Below are positions 43,100 through 52,213 of a stretch of 64,000 nt of DNA, in pieces. Source of the stretch: Arthrobacter sp. Leaf69. Lineage in GTDB: Bacteria > Actinomycetota > Actinomycetes > Actinomycetales > Micrococcaceae. The notes below the pieces were generated by a model, which had not been told where the DNA came from, did not search any database, and saw nothing but the letters and a program-made list of their open reading frames with translations. Location: assembly GCF_001422645.1 (NCBI RefSeq), contig NZ_LMLR01000015.1:117164-181163 (forward strand). Direction: 5' to 3'. Each line of letters starts with the position of its first letter. Within the stretch, counting starts at the first letter, position 1. Position numbers and translations under genes: made by a program.

Positions 43100-45844
43100 A
43101 TGTCGAGGGAATCGCTGGGCTGGGGGAATGTTTCCACTACATTGGCACCCGCCTCGGAAGAACCTGCAACCGGTCCGCTGGACCGGCACAGGTGGTCAGG
43201 TCTCGCGCGCAATGCCGACGCCGACCGGGTTCGTAATGCCCTCATCGCAGAGGACCGGATGGGCGTGGTCATCACCGGCGACCGCGGTGTGGGCAAGACC
43301 CAGGTAGGCCGTACCGCCGTGATGGGCTTCGGCCCCGACGTCTACACGCTGCAGCTCCGCAGCCCGGGGTCCGGCATTGCGACCCCCTACGGGTGCCTCG
43401 CGTTCACGCTCGCGCGGTTGCCGCAAAGTTCCCTTGGCTCGCCGACTGCCATCCTGCACGGCATCACCTCCCGGATCCGTGACGACGCCGCCGGACGGAA
43501 GTGCGTCATCCTGCTCGACAACGCCGGCGGACTGGACGAACTGAGTACCGGCGTCCTGCTTAACTTGCTCCAGACCCGGACAGCGCGGCTCGTTGCGACT
43601 GCCCAGCGCACGACGGACCTTCCGCCGGACTTCTACTGGCTCATCACCTCCGGCCAGCTGGCTGAGGTCCGGCTCGCCAACCTCACGGAGGTCGAAACCC
43701 TCGAGGTGCTCCAAGCCGCGCTCGGACACAGGGTTTCCAGCGCGCTGGCGAGCCAGTTGCACCAGCTGGTCGGCGGCAGCCCCACCCTGCTGCAGGCCGT
43801 TGTCTCCGAACAGATTGAACGGGGCAACCTTGTGTTGTCCGGATCCGTCTGGACCCTGCTGGATGAGGTGGTCCTGGACGGGCGCACGGCGCTGGAAGAC
43901 ATTGTGCGGGCCCGGTACGCCCGGGAAACACCCGTGGCTCGGGAGGTCATCGAAGTGCTCTCCTGTGCCCGGACCCTGCCGCTGGCCAGGCTCGCGCGGA
44001 TGTACAGCCCCGGGGTCATTGCGGACATGGAAGACGCCGGCCAGATAGTCGTTGACCGCACGGACCGGCACCTCGTTTCGCTCGGGGACCGCTATCTGGG
44101 CGACATCGTCCGGAACTGGCTCAGTGTGGAGCGCCGGTTGGAACTGCGCGACAAGGTACCGGGACACCAGCAGGACGAGCTGAATGAGCTCACGGTGGAA
44201 GACCTGCTGGCCTACGCCGCATGGACCCACGATTGCGACGCGCCCCTCGCGCCGGCCCACGCCGTGGCGGCTGCCGGCGCCGCCGTCAAACTCTTCGACC
44301 CCAAGTTCGCGCTCAAATGCGCCGGCAGCCTGACCCCGGCGGACCCGGAATGGACCGAGGGGCAGCTGCAAAAGTCCGCAGCCTACCTGCAACTGGGACT
44401 GCCGCTGCAGGCGATGGCTGCCCTGGACGATGTCTCGGAAGCACAGATCAGCGCCCTCGGTGCCGGGGAGTATGCGGAGCTGGTTGCCGCCAAAGCGGAC
44501 TGCATGTCGTGGCTCGATGACCGGACCGGGCAGGTTCCCGAACTGGTCCGGCAGGGCCGGCAGCATCTCGACGAACTCGGTGGGGACCACCCGGCGGCGT
44601 CGGCCGGGGAGCTGACCCGTGCCCGTTTGTGCCTGGACCTCTGCGAATTCAACTACCTCTCCTTCGTAGGTGACTACGCGCCCATGATGGACCGGCTCAC
44701 CGCGGCTGCCTCGTCGGAAGCGGATGACGCGGATCCGGTGCACCGGCTCCGGTCCGCAATCATTCTGATGGAAGCCCTGTGCATGACGGGCAGGGAACTC
44801 GAAGCCCGCAAGCTGATGCGCGACATCGGCGGCCAGCTGGGGGAGTGGTCCAACGTCCCCCGGATCCGCGAGAACTTCGCGTGGAGATCCTTCAATGTGC
44901 TGCTGCTGTCCGGACAGTGGCGCCAGAGTATCGACATGCTCAAGGACGCCAGCGGCCGGGCGGGCCACGGGCTGCACTCCGGCAGTGCGCCCACTGATCT
45001 GGCCGTGGGCCTCGCCTATGTCTATGCGGGCCGCGGCTACATGGCACTCGACCCGCTCCTGGCCGCGATCGCGCAGCTTGAAGTGCGGGCAAGCCTGCAC
45101 TCGCTGCGGCAGGCCTACGCGGCCACTGCCTTCGCGTACGCCCAGACCGGGAATTCCGTGCAGGCCACGGTCTACCTGGACCGGGCCCGGTCAGCGGAGG
45201 GAGCCGCCCGCTTTACAGTCCGAAGCTCCGCGGACTTCTGCATGGACATGGCCTCGCGCTGGCTGGGCGATCCGGAGGCGAAGGACCGGCTGGTGCGTTC
45301 GGCCGAGGAACACTTCCGCCGCGGCCGCTACACCCTGGCCGGTATCTTTATGCTCGGCGCGACGGTCAACGGCACCACCAAGGATTTCCAGTTCATGGAA
45401 GACATCGCGGCGTTGCGGCAGGGTCCGCTGGCGGAGCTGTCCCGCACCGTCGCCGTGGGCAGCCGCAAAAAGGATGCCGCCATCATGCTGGAAGCCGCCG
45501 GCCAGGCAGCCGCCATGGAACTTGACGCCGTCCAGGCCCGATGCGCCGCCCTCGCCTTCGACTTTGCCAAGGCCGCGGGGCTGAGCGGGAAGGCGAGCGC
45601 CGCACACGCCATCCTGGAGAGCCTGGCGGGTTCCGTACCGGCCCTGCCGATCATGCCCAGGAACAAGGGGCCGCTGCTCACGGAGAGGGAGCGCCAGATA
45701 GCCACCCTCGCGGGCAACGGGGTCACCAACAAGGACATCGCCCTGGCCATCGGTATCTCTGTGCGGACTGTGGAAGGACACCTGTACCAGGTGTTTACCA
45801 AGCTGGGAGTTTCCTCGCGAAGTGATCTGCTTGGACTCATCTAG
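43100..45844 (+). CDS. LuxR-type STAND ATPase regulator, copy 1
   Basis: A 914-residue regulator. The N-terminal AAA/STAND ATPase has Walker A GDRGVGKT at 60-67 and Walker B CVILLDNAGGLDE near 135. A helical repeat region (TPR-like, about 380-830) follows, containing WTHDCDAPLAPAHAVAAAGAA, a variant of a motif shared by all four copies. The C-terminal LuxR helix-turn-helix reads LLTERERQIATLAG then ISVRTVEGHLYQVFTKLGV. Such proteins sense a ligand, bind ATP and switch on promoters. AAAGGAA lies 7 nt before ATG 43100. The next copy overlaps the end of this one. The ligand and targets are unknown. Confidence 0.9.
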   Translation: MSRESLGWGNVSTTLAPASEEPATGPLDRHRWSGLARNADADRVRNALIAEDRMGVVITGDRGVGKTQVGRTAVMGFGPDVYTLQLRSPGSGIATPYGCLAFTLARLPQSSLGSPTAILHGITSRIRDDAAGRKCVILLDNAGGLDELSTGVLLNLLQTRTARLVATAQRTTDLPPDFYWLITSGQLAEVRLANLTEVETLEVLQAALGHRVSSALASQLHQLVGGSPTLLQAVVSEQIERGNLVLSGSVWTLLDEVVLDGRTALEDIVRARYARETPVAREVIEVLSCARTLPLARLARMYSPGVIADMEDAGQIVVDRTDRHLVSLGDRYLGDIVRNWLSVERRLELRDKVPGHQQDELNELTVEDLLAYAAWTHDCDAPLAPAHAVAAAGAAVKLFDPKFALKCAGSLTPADPEWTEGQLQKSAAYLQLGLPLQAMAALDDVSEAQISALGAGEYAELVAAKADCMSWLDDRTGQVPELVRQGRQHLDELGGDHPAASAGELTRARLCLDLCEFNYLSFVGDYAPMMDRLTAAASSEADDADPVHRLRSAIILMEALCMTGRELEARKLMRDIGGQLGEWSNVPRIRENFAWRSFNVLLLSGQWRQSIDMLKDASGRAGHGLHSGSAPTDLAVGLAYVYAGRGYMALDPLLAAIAQLEVRASLHSLRQAYAATAFAYAQTGNSVQATVYLDRARSAEGAARFTVRSSADFCMDMASRWLGDPEAKDRLVRSAEEHFRRGRYTLAGIFMLGATVNGTTKDFQFMEDIAALRQGPLAELSRTVAVGSRKKDAAIMLEAAGQAAAMELDAVQARCAALAFDFAKAAGLSGKASAAHAILESLAGSVPALPIMPRNKGPLLTERERQIATLAGNGVTNKDIALAIGISVRTVEGHLYQVFTKLGVSSRSDLLGLI

Positions 45845-48536
45845 GAAGCGTGCAGCCGCCCGCGATGAGGCGGGAGGATCCACCGCCTTGACCGGCCGAG
45901 CGGAGGATCTGGGCTTGGCGGTGGAGGCGATCCAGGGCAGCACGCACGTCGCGGTCCTGCTGCTCGGGGACAGCGGGATCGGCAAATCCACGCTCCTGGA
46001 CGCCGTCGTGGCCGAGCTGGGATCTACCGTCACGCCGGTGCGCATCCATGGCAGCCCCTCGCTGACGAACGTGCCGTACGGGGTGCTGGGTCCTTTTATT
46101 GTCGAGTTGCCCGTTCAGGAGGCGACGTCGCAACTTGCGGTACTCAGGACCCTCTGGTCCCGGCTGGAGCAAGAGCGCCGTGCCAGCCAAATGCCCTTGC
46201 TGCTGATCGTCGACGACGCCCATGACCTTGACGAGGCCACCGCAGGGATCCTGGTGGAACTCGCCGCCGCCGGCTGGGCGAAATTGCTTGTGGCCTCAGC
46301 CGCCCGGCCGGGTTTGCCGGAACCACTGCTGCAGCTGTGGTTTGAAGGCATAGCAGAACGCATCGACCTCCGCCCGCTCACCCAGGGGCAGACTGCTGAA
46401 ATTTTGGAACGCGAGCTGGGACCCCAGGTTCTTCCGAACGTCGCCGAGATCCTCTGGGAAGCCTCCGAGGGCAACCCGTTGCTGCTCAACGGGCTGATCG
46501 ACGATGCGAAAAAGGACGGCACGCTGCTGCAAAATAACGGGGTGTGGCTGCTCGGGCGTCCCCTGAACAGTCACGGGGACCGCCTGTCCGACGTCGTGCG
46601 CCGGCAGCTGCTCCGGCACTCGCCGGAAGAGCGTCAGGCCCTGAACCTGATTGCCCTGGCCGAACCGGTGTCCCGCGAGCTGATCGAGGCCACAGTGGGC
46701 CAGGACCCGGTGGCCGTTCTCATTGAACATGAGCTGATCCGCGTTACACCGGCACCCCACCCTCAACTGCGGCTGTGGCACTCGATCTATGCCGACACCC
46801 TGCGCAACCTCATTTCTCCGGCGCGGAGCCTCCAACTCCGGCAGAGCCTCCTGCGCCTCATGGACAGCGAACCGACGTCGGCGGAAGGCCTGCTCCGGCA
46901 GGTGAGCTGGTCGATGGAATGCGGAGCGGAGGTCGACGACCGGCAGCTGCTCCGGGCAGCCGTGCTGGCCAGCCGGCTCTACGAGGACGAGCTGGCACGC
47001 AGGGCCGCCGCCCTGATCAAGGATCCTGAACTCCAGGTGGCGGCACGGTCTGTGACCGCACGGACCTACTTCAACACCTCGGACTACACGGCCGCCCGGG
47101 ACATCCTGGAGGCCGACTTCGCCAAGGGGCTGAGCGTGGCGGTCCTCTTGACAGGCACTCTGATGTGGGCTGCCGTGCAGGCCGCACTCGGCCATAGCCC
47201 GGCCGACATCATGGACCGGGCCGGAGCCCTCCTGGAGGCAGGCGAACGGCTGGCCAAGGAAAACCCCGAGGACGCCGAGGGAATCCTCAAGGCCACGCGG
47301 GAGCGCTATGCCACCATGCACGCCATGGTGTTCGCGCTGGCCGGCGAGTACCCGGACGGGGACGGAGCGCAGGCCGACGTGTGGGCTGGCCCGCCGGCCA
47401 ACACCCTTGAAGCTGCATTCAGGCTGGCCCTGGAATCGGAACGACTCCTCGTGCAGGGGAAGGCCGTGCAGGCGTTCGCCACGGTGTCCGAGGCACTTGA
47501 ATCCGCGGGATCCGGACATGACGAACTGTATTTCCTCGCGGAATTCCTCGTCGCGCGGGCAGCAGCAGCGGTCATCCATGGCGGCGACTGGGAAGCCGCG
47601 GAGACGCTCCTGGCCGGAGTAGCAGCCGGTCCCGGACCCAACCGCATCTCGTTCGGCGGGGGAGTCCACGCCGCGCACGGCGTTATCCTGCTGTACCAGG
47701 GCAAGGCTGCCCAGGCCCTGGACACCCTCAGCGCAGCACTGGAGTCACTGCGGCTCGCGGATCCCCAGCAGCTCTTCGCCCTGACCTCTTCGATGGCCTT
47801 CGCCGCCGCCGCCGAAGTCGGGGCCAAAGACAAAGCCGCGGCATTCCTCGCCGACTACGACGCGGCACCACGGGCAGTTTCACGCTATTTGCGCGTCCTT
47901 TCGCAAATGGCAGTCACCTACGGCAAGGCCCGGCTCGGCAATTACCCGGGCGCCATTGACGAGCTCCGGGCGTTGGGCCGTCCGCAGGCCGGGGGGTCCA
48001 CAGCTGGCCTTGAGTTCGACGCCCTCGCCTTCTGCCTCGCCCTGGGGGACCGTGATGCCGCGGCCCGGGTCCTTGAACTGCAGCCCGAACTCGAGGGCCC
48101 CAGGGCAGCTGCCATCTGCCACTATGCGGCTGCGCTCAACACCGACCAGGCCGCGGACCATCTCGAAGCGGGCAAGAGCTGCGAAGACGCCGAGCTGTGG
48201 GGCTTTGCGGCGCTGGCCTATGATGCCGCCGCGAACGGCTACAGGGCAGCCGGGGACACCCTCCGGGAGCGCGCGGCGCTGTCCCAGCGGAAGCGGTGCC
48301 TTGACAGAATGGACAGTGTTGCCGGGCAGGTGCCGGAAGCCGATGCCGACGCCCTTGGTGTGCTGACGCGCCGCGAGCGCGACATTGTGGCGCTGGCGGT
48401 GCGCGGCCTCAGCGACCGCCAAATTGCCGCCGAGCTGCAGGTATCCATCCGGACAGTCGAAGGCCACCTGTACCGCAGCTATGCCAAGCTCAATGTCAGC
48501 GGCCGGGACCAGCTGCCGGGTGTGTCCCCGGCCTAG
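45822..48536 (+). CDS. LuxR-type STAND ATPase regulator, copy 2
   Basis: A 904-residue paralogue. It has the text TALTGRAEDLGLAVEAI before Walker A GDSGIGKS at 49-56, Walker B LLIVDDAHDLDE, the WSMECGAEVDDRQLLRAAVLA motif, TPR-like repeats and a LuxR helix-turn-helix (LTRRERDIVALAV then VSIRTVEGHLYRSYAKLNV). The start is uncertain. GTG 45822 overlaps copy 1 by 23 nt but has no ribosome binding site. TTG 45888 has GGGAGG 11 nt upstream and would begin exactly at the conserved TGR motif. Either way it is surely cotranscribed with copy 1. A long gap follows. Confidence 0.88.
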   Translation: MICLDSSRKRAAARDEAGGSTALTGRAEDLGLAVEAIQGSTHVAVLLLGDSGIGKSTLLDAVVAELGSTVTPVRIHGSPSLTNVPYGVLGPFIVELPVQEATSQLAVLRTLWSRLEQERRASQMPLLLIVDDAHDLDEATAGILVELAAAGWAKLLVASAARPGLPEPLLQLWFEGIAERIDLRPLTQGQTAEILERELGPQVLPNVAEILWEASEGNPLLLNGLIDDAKKDGTLLQNNGVWLLGRPLNSHGDRLSDVVRRQLLRHSPEERQALNLIALAEPVSRELIEATVGQDPVAVLIEHELIRVTPAPHPQLRLWHSIYADTLRNLISPARSLQLRQSLLRLMDSEPTSAEGLLRQVSWSMECGAEVDDRQLLRAAVLASRLYEDELARRAAALIKDPELQVAARSVTARTYFNTSDYTAARDILEADFAKGLSVAVLLTGTLMWAAVQAALGHSPADIMDRAGALLEAGERLAKENPEDAEGILKATRERYATMHAMVFALAGEYPDGDGAQADVWAGPPANTLEAAFRLALESERLLVQGKAVQAFATVSEALESAGSGHDELYFLAEFLVARAAAAVIHGGDWEAAETLLAGVAAGPGPNRISFGGGVHAAHGVILLYQGKAAQALDTLSAALESLRLADPQQLFALTSSMAFAAAAEVGAKDKAAAFLADYDAAPRAVSRYLRVLSQMAVTYGKARLGNYPGAIDELRALGRPQAGGSTAGLEFDALAFCLALGDRDAAARVLELQPELEGPRAAAICHYAAALNTDQAADHLEAGKSCEDAELWGFAALAYDAAANGYRAAGDTLRERAALSQRKRCLDRMDSVAGQVPEADADALGVLTRRERDIVALAVRGLSDRQIAAELQVSIRTVEGHLYRSYAKLNVSGRDQLPGVSPA

Positions 48537-48880
48537 CCGCCGTGACCATTTTCCAGTTCTCCGTTGACCGGCACCCTGAAGGCATCACTCCCTTCCGCCG
48601 CCCCGGCGTGCGTAGGGACGGGGCACGGGCAAGTAGGCTCCGGGCCGCCCGGGTATGGGGACCGCGTATTCGGACCGCGCAAGCGCCACGTGCCCGTTGC
48701 CGTGACAAGTACCCTCGATCCCGGCTCGTCCGGAACCCGGCACGAATTCGAGTACGGACTACCGGTGCCCCGGTGCCGTCCGGTTCGCTAAATTGTATTC
48801 AGGCACCAGGAATCACCCACCAGGATTCTCCCGCCCACCAGGAATCACCCGGGCAGTACCACCCGACAAAGGATTTGAAC
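48537..48880. other. gap after LuxR copy 2, upstream of the candidate peptide gene
   Basis: These 344 nt show no convincing gene; the frame is open but the translation is Arg/Pro-rich and unlike a protein. The notable element is a set of 14-bp direct repeats at 48804-48849. AT-rich text (CTAAATTGTATTC) at 48788-48800 just before them may be part of a promoter. Confidence 0.55.
48804..48849. repeat. three 14-bp direct repeats CACCAGGAATCACC
   Basis: CACCAGGAATCACC at 48804-48817, CACCAGGATTCTCC at 48818-48831 and CACCAGGAATCACC again at 48836-48849. The outer copies are identical; the middle has two changes. The array ends 31 nt before GTG 48881, so it may be the binding site of one of the regulators. 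Confidence 0.7.
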
Positions 48881-48976
48881 GTGGAGCTATCAACGCGGAA
48901 GCGGCCCAGGCCCTCCGATGAAGCTGCCAGGATCGCCGGCCTTGGGGACATTCCGCTCTGCTGCAGTAGACACTAA
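48881..48976 (+). CDS. candidate 31-residue peptide between the LuxR pairs
   Basis: A short frame: GTG 48881, stop TAA 48974-48976, with AAAGGA 9-10 nt upstream, a better ribosome binding site than copy 2 has. The peptide starts VELSTRKRPRP, has a helical acidic/basic middle (SDEAARIA) and ends GLGDIPLCCSRH. A charged leader-like N-terminus plus a short C-terminus with adjacent cysteines resembles precursor peptides for signalling or ribosomally made natural products. No processing enzyme or exporter is next to it. Coding is inferred from frame, ribosome binding site and position only; it could be chance. Confidence 0.4.
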   Translation: MELSTRKRPRPSDEAARIAGLGDIPLCCSRH

Positions 48977-49031
48977 ATTTCTTCCATGGTCTCCCCAATT
49001 GGTTCCCGCCTAACGCGTGAACCCCTTTGAC

Positions 49032-49093
49032 GGAGCCGACGGCGTCGGAACCTTCTGAGACCGAGGTTCCTCCCCCCAGCCGCCGTCGGCTCC
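49032..49093. promoter_or_regulatory. nested inverted repeats
   Basis: The outer arms GGAGCCGACGGCG (49032-49044) and CGCCGTCGGCTCC (49081-49093) match perfectly. Inside, GGAACCT (49047-49053) pairs with AGGTTCC (49064-49070). As RNA this folds into a long two-part stem. Possible terminator of the peptide gene or part of a structured RNA. Confidence 0.6.
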
Positions 49094-49108
49094 CTAAGCT
49101 TTACGGTC

Positions 49109-49159
49109 CGCAGTCCTGGCTCGGCCGCCCGCAGGCCGGGCGGCCGTGCCAGGACTGCG
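49109..49159. promoter_or_regulatory. 23-bp hairpin with one mismatch
   Basis: Arms 49109-49131 and 49137-49159 pair in 22 of 23 positions (one T-T mismatch) around the loop CAGGC. This is the longest stem in the window. No T-run follows, so a simple terminator is unlikely. It starts 15 nt after the nested repeats. Confidence 0.65.
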
Positions 49160-49417
49160 TCGTCCACCGAGTGGCAGAGCCCGGCAGCTGGCAGAGCCCC
49201 GCAGCTGACAGAGGATCGGAGCGGCACGGAGTCTGTGCGGCGGCTCCGACTACTTGGTTTTGTAACCCTGAGGGTCCGCGGATTCTGAGTACACCTGCGT
49301 AGCCCGCGGCCGATCACCACGTTGGTAATCGAGTAGCACTTACGCATCCCGACAAATCCTCGTCTCCATAGATTGGATCTATCGGTAGTCAATACTTTGA
49401 TTGCGAAGGTCTCTCTC

Positions 49418-52153
49418 ATGTTTCAGCAAGAAGCCGGCCTGCCTGCGGGCAGCGGCAGAACAGATGTGATTTCAGCCGCCCAACATCAGGGGAAGGGGTG
49501 GCACCAAAAGCGTTACACCCGGCACAAGACCGTCTTGGACGTCGTGTCGGCGCTGACCTCGGGATCCGGTTGCGGGGCGGTGATTGTGGGGGAACACGGG
49601 GCCGGAAAATCGTTTATTGCCCAGCGGGCCCTTGAACAGCTCGGGGACGACTTCCTGGTGGTCCAGGTCCGGGGCAGTTCCATTTCCTCCAAGTTGCCGT
49701 ACGGTGCGCTGAGCGTACTTCTTAACGAACTTGATTCCTCCCACCTCGAGCACCCGCTGATGGTTCTGCGCGGCTTGACGCAGTTGCTCCATACCCGTGC
49801 CCAGGGCCGCAGCATCGTACTTTTCGTCGACAATGCCCATGACCTCGATGAACTGTCCACCATGATGGTGGCCCAGCTCTGCGCCGGCGGCCACGTCCTG
49901 TTGCTCGCCGCGTGCGTGGACCTGCCCAACCTGGGCAGCGACATCATGGGGCTCTGGAAGGATGACCTGCTGCGCCGGGTGGATCTTGGCCCTTTCGATT
50001 TCAGCGAAACGATGGACAGCCTCGCCCAGGAGTACGGTGGAAACTTCTCCCACACCGCGGCACGCGCCCTCTGGAACGCCAGCGGCGGCAATGCACTCTT
50101 CCTGCACTCCCTGGCCAGGGAACAGATCAAGCTGGGAGTCATTGTTCGCCACGAGGATTCGTGGGTACTGGGGGACAGGCCGGTGGCGCTGGCCGGCGAG
50201 ATCAGGGATGTGCTCAAAGCCCGCCTGAACCGGCTCAGTCCGGGCCAGCGTGATGTCTTTGAGATCTTGTCGCTCGCTGGGGCCCTGCCCCTGCAGACCC
50301 TGATGAACGTGTCGAAGGCGCAGGACATCGACACCCTTCAGGAACGGGCACTGATCCGGGTCAGCCATGACCATCCGCCCATGGTGAGCATCACCAACCC
50401 GGTTACCGCGGGAATCGTCGCCAGCGTAGTGCCGCCCGGACGCAGTGCGGAACTTCGCCGCCGGCTGGGTGCTGTGCTCCAGGACCAGGACCGTGACGAA
50501 TACACCGGGTCCACTGCGGTCGCCTGGGCACTCGACTGCGGTGAAGAAGTGGATCCCCGTCTGGCCCTGGCGGCTGCCCGCCTCGCGAACAAGTTCTCCG
50601 ATCCGCAGTCGGCCCTGAGGTTTACCCGGGAAATCGCCGGACGGGAGAAGCTGACGGACGTGGCCATCGAATCTGCCCGGGCTCTTATCTCCCTGCACAA
50701 TGACGAAGCGGCCCGCCGGATCCTGACCGATGTTGAAAAGCGGGCCGGTGACGGACTGGCATTGGATGAATGGGCCTCCCTGCAGCTGCTGTGGGCTGAG
50801 CTGGACAGGCGCAGTCCGGCCTTGGCAGGAAATGCGCTGGCCCGCGTGCAGGAGATTGAGCTGCGGCTCACGGTATCCGGGGACACCGGGAACGGGCCGG
50901 GTTCGGTGGCGGAGCGGGTGCGCCTGGCCTACGCCGCGCTGGCAGCCTTCGAAGGCCGGTACGGCGATGTCCTGCAGATGCTCCAGGATGTGGACTCCGC
51001 GGACCTGGGCAGCGAAGCCAAGATCATGGCGGCGAGCCTGCTGTCCGAAGCGAGGGCAGTCACCGGCGACATCCTGGGTGCCGTGGTGCTGGGCAGGCAG
51101 GTCATTCTTGCCGCCGGCTTCCTGGACCTGTCCGACGCGTCGCTCCGCGACATCCGGGGACGGTTCCTGCAGATTCTGCTGTTGGCGGCAAAATTCCGGG
51201 AGGCCGCAGACTTCATTGCGGCCACCTCGGAGGCTTGGGACGCGCAGCCCAGGCTGGGCAGCATGTTCGAGATCGGCCAGGGAATCGTCGACCTCCACCG
51301 GGGTGACGTCACCGGGGCGCTGGAGCGGCTCCAGTCCGGGGTCTGGCAGCTGAGGCTGCACGATCCCGATGCGGTCGCCGGACTTGCAGTGGCGGCCTGC
51401 GCCTATGCCTTCGCGCTCCAGGGTGATGAGGAAAAGGCCGGGGCGCTGCTGGTGGACATCGAGGACCCGCAGCCCAGGGCATCGTGGCTGGTGAACCGGA
51501 TGACGCGGTACTTCGAGCTGTCTGCCAAGGCGGAAATCGGCCAGAAGACCGAGGCGCTCCGCGCAATGAAGCAGGAAGCCGACAGCGATGCCGAAGCCTC
51601 TGCGCTTGCGACCGCGCTCCAGTTCCTCGCGGCGGTGGCCCGGGTGGGAGACCGCCAGGCAAACCAGAAACTAGCCGATCTTGCGGGCCAGGTCACCGGG
51701 CGCTTCGCCGGCCTGTGCTCGCGATTTGCGGAAGGTTTGAAGAATTCCGACAGCGAGGAATTGCTGGCAACGTCCAAGGACGCCGATGCCGCCGGCCATG
51801 CGGTCTTCGCCCGGGATGCGACCAGGAAAGCGGTCAGTTGCGCCAACGACGCGGGTAACCGAATTTCCCTCAGGATGGCCCAGCGCACGCAGCAGTCCCT
51901 CGAGGACCGGTTCGGCAACCCGCGGAACGGTGTGCTTTCCCTGCTCACCTCGACGTTGACGGCCCGGGAATCCGAGGTGGCCGTCAGGGCGGCCGCGGGT
52001 ACGTCCAACCGGAAAATCGCGGACGAGATGCACGTTTCTGTCCGGACAGTTGAAGGGCACCTGTACCAGGTGTACGCGAAACTGCACGTCGCGAGCAGGT
52101 CGGAACTCAAAGATGTCATCTCCGGACCTGTGGAACACGCACGCCTCGGCTAA
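49418..52153 (+). CDS. LuxR-type STAND ATPase regulator, copy 3
   Basis: A 911-residue paralogue from ATG 49418, chosen because GAAGG lies 9 nt upstream; TTG 49373 is weaker. Walker A is GEHGAGKS at about 58-65 and Walker B is IVLFVDNAHDLDE. The family motif reads WALDCGEEVDPRLALAAARLA. TPR-like repeats fill about 380-830, and the helix-turn-helix is LTARESEVAVRAA then VSVRTVEGHLYQVYAKLHV. Its DNA-reading helix text (VEGHLYQV) is closest to copy 1, hinting that the two pairs arose by duplication of a pair. Copy 4 follows after 60 nt. Confidence 0.9.
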   Translation: MFQQEAGLPAGSGRTDVISAAQHQGKGWHQKRYTRHKTVLDVVSALTSGSGCGAVIVGEHGAGKSFIAQRALEQLGDDFLVVQVRGSSISSKLPYGALSVLLNELDSSHLEHPLMVLRGLTQLLHTRAQGRSIVLFVDNAHDLDELSTMMVAQLCAGGHVLLLAACVDLPNLGSDIMGLWKDDLLRRVDLGPFDFSETMDSLAQEYGGNFSHTAARALWNASGGNALFLHSLAREQIKLGVIVRHEDSWVLGDRPVALAGEIRDVLKARLNRLSPGQRDVFEILSLAGALPLQTLMNVSKAQDIDTLQERALIRVSHDHPPMVSITNPVTAGIVASVVPPGRSAELRRRLGAVLQDQDRDEYTGSTAVAWALDCGEEVDPRLALAAARLANKFSDPQSALRFTREIAGREKLTDVAIESARALISLHNDEAARRILTDVEKRAGDGLALDEWASLQLLWAELDRRSPALAGNALARVQEIELRLTVSGDTGNGPGSVAERVRLAYAALAAFEGRYGDVLQMLQDVDSADLGSEAKIMAASLLSEARAVTGDILGAVVLGRQVILAAGFLDLSDASLRDIRGRFLQILLLAAKFREAADFIAATSEAWDAQPRLGSMFEIGQGIVDLHRGDVTGALERLQSGVWQLRLHDPDAVAGLAVAACAYAFALQGDEEKAGALLVDIEDPQPRASWLVNRMTRYFELSAKAEIGQKTEALRAMKQEADSDAEASALATALQFLAAVARVGDRQANQKLADLAGQVTGRFAGLCSRFAEGLKNSDSEELLATSKDADAAGHAVFARDATRKAVSCANDAGNRISLRMAQRTQQSLEDRFGNPRNGVLSLLTSTLTARESEVAVRAAAGTSNRKIADEMHVSVRTVEGHLYQVYAKLHVASRSELKDVISGPVEHARLG

Positions 52154-52213
52154 CCGGCCCGGCCTCCTATCCTCCGGGCGGTGGAATCCGCCGCGCCGAA
52201 GGAAGGGGCGCAG

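Larger units (their letters stand above)
48977..49417. other. hairpin-rich gap before LuxR copy 3
   Basis: These 441 nt hold no believable gene, although one frame (49027-49302) is open. They contain nested inverted repeats (49032-49093), a very strong hairpin (49109-49159) and a third weaker stem (CGGAGC with GCTCCG, about 49216-49247). The last 170 nt are AT-richer and must contain the promoter of copy 3. Confidence 0.6.

Noticed and set aside
48804..48849. Direct repeats considered as a mini CRISPR
   Set aside because: Repeat units are only 14 bp, with 0-4 nt between them and no cas genes in the window.
49027..49302. Open 91-codon frame with TTG start in the hairpin-rich gap
   Set aside because: No ribosome binding site, composition unlike a protein, and its codons are explained by the inverted repeats.
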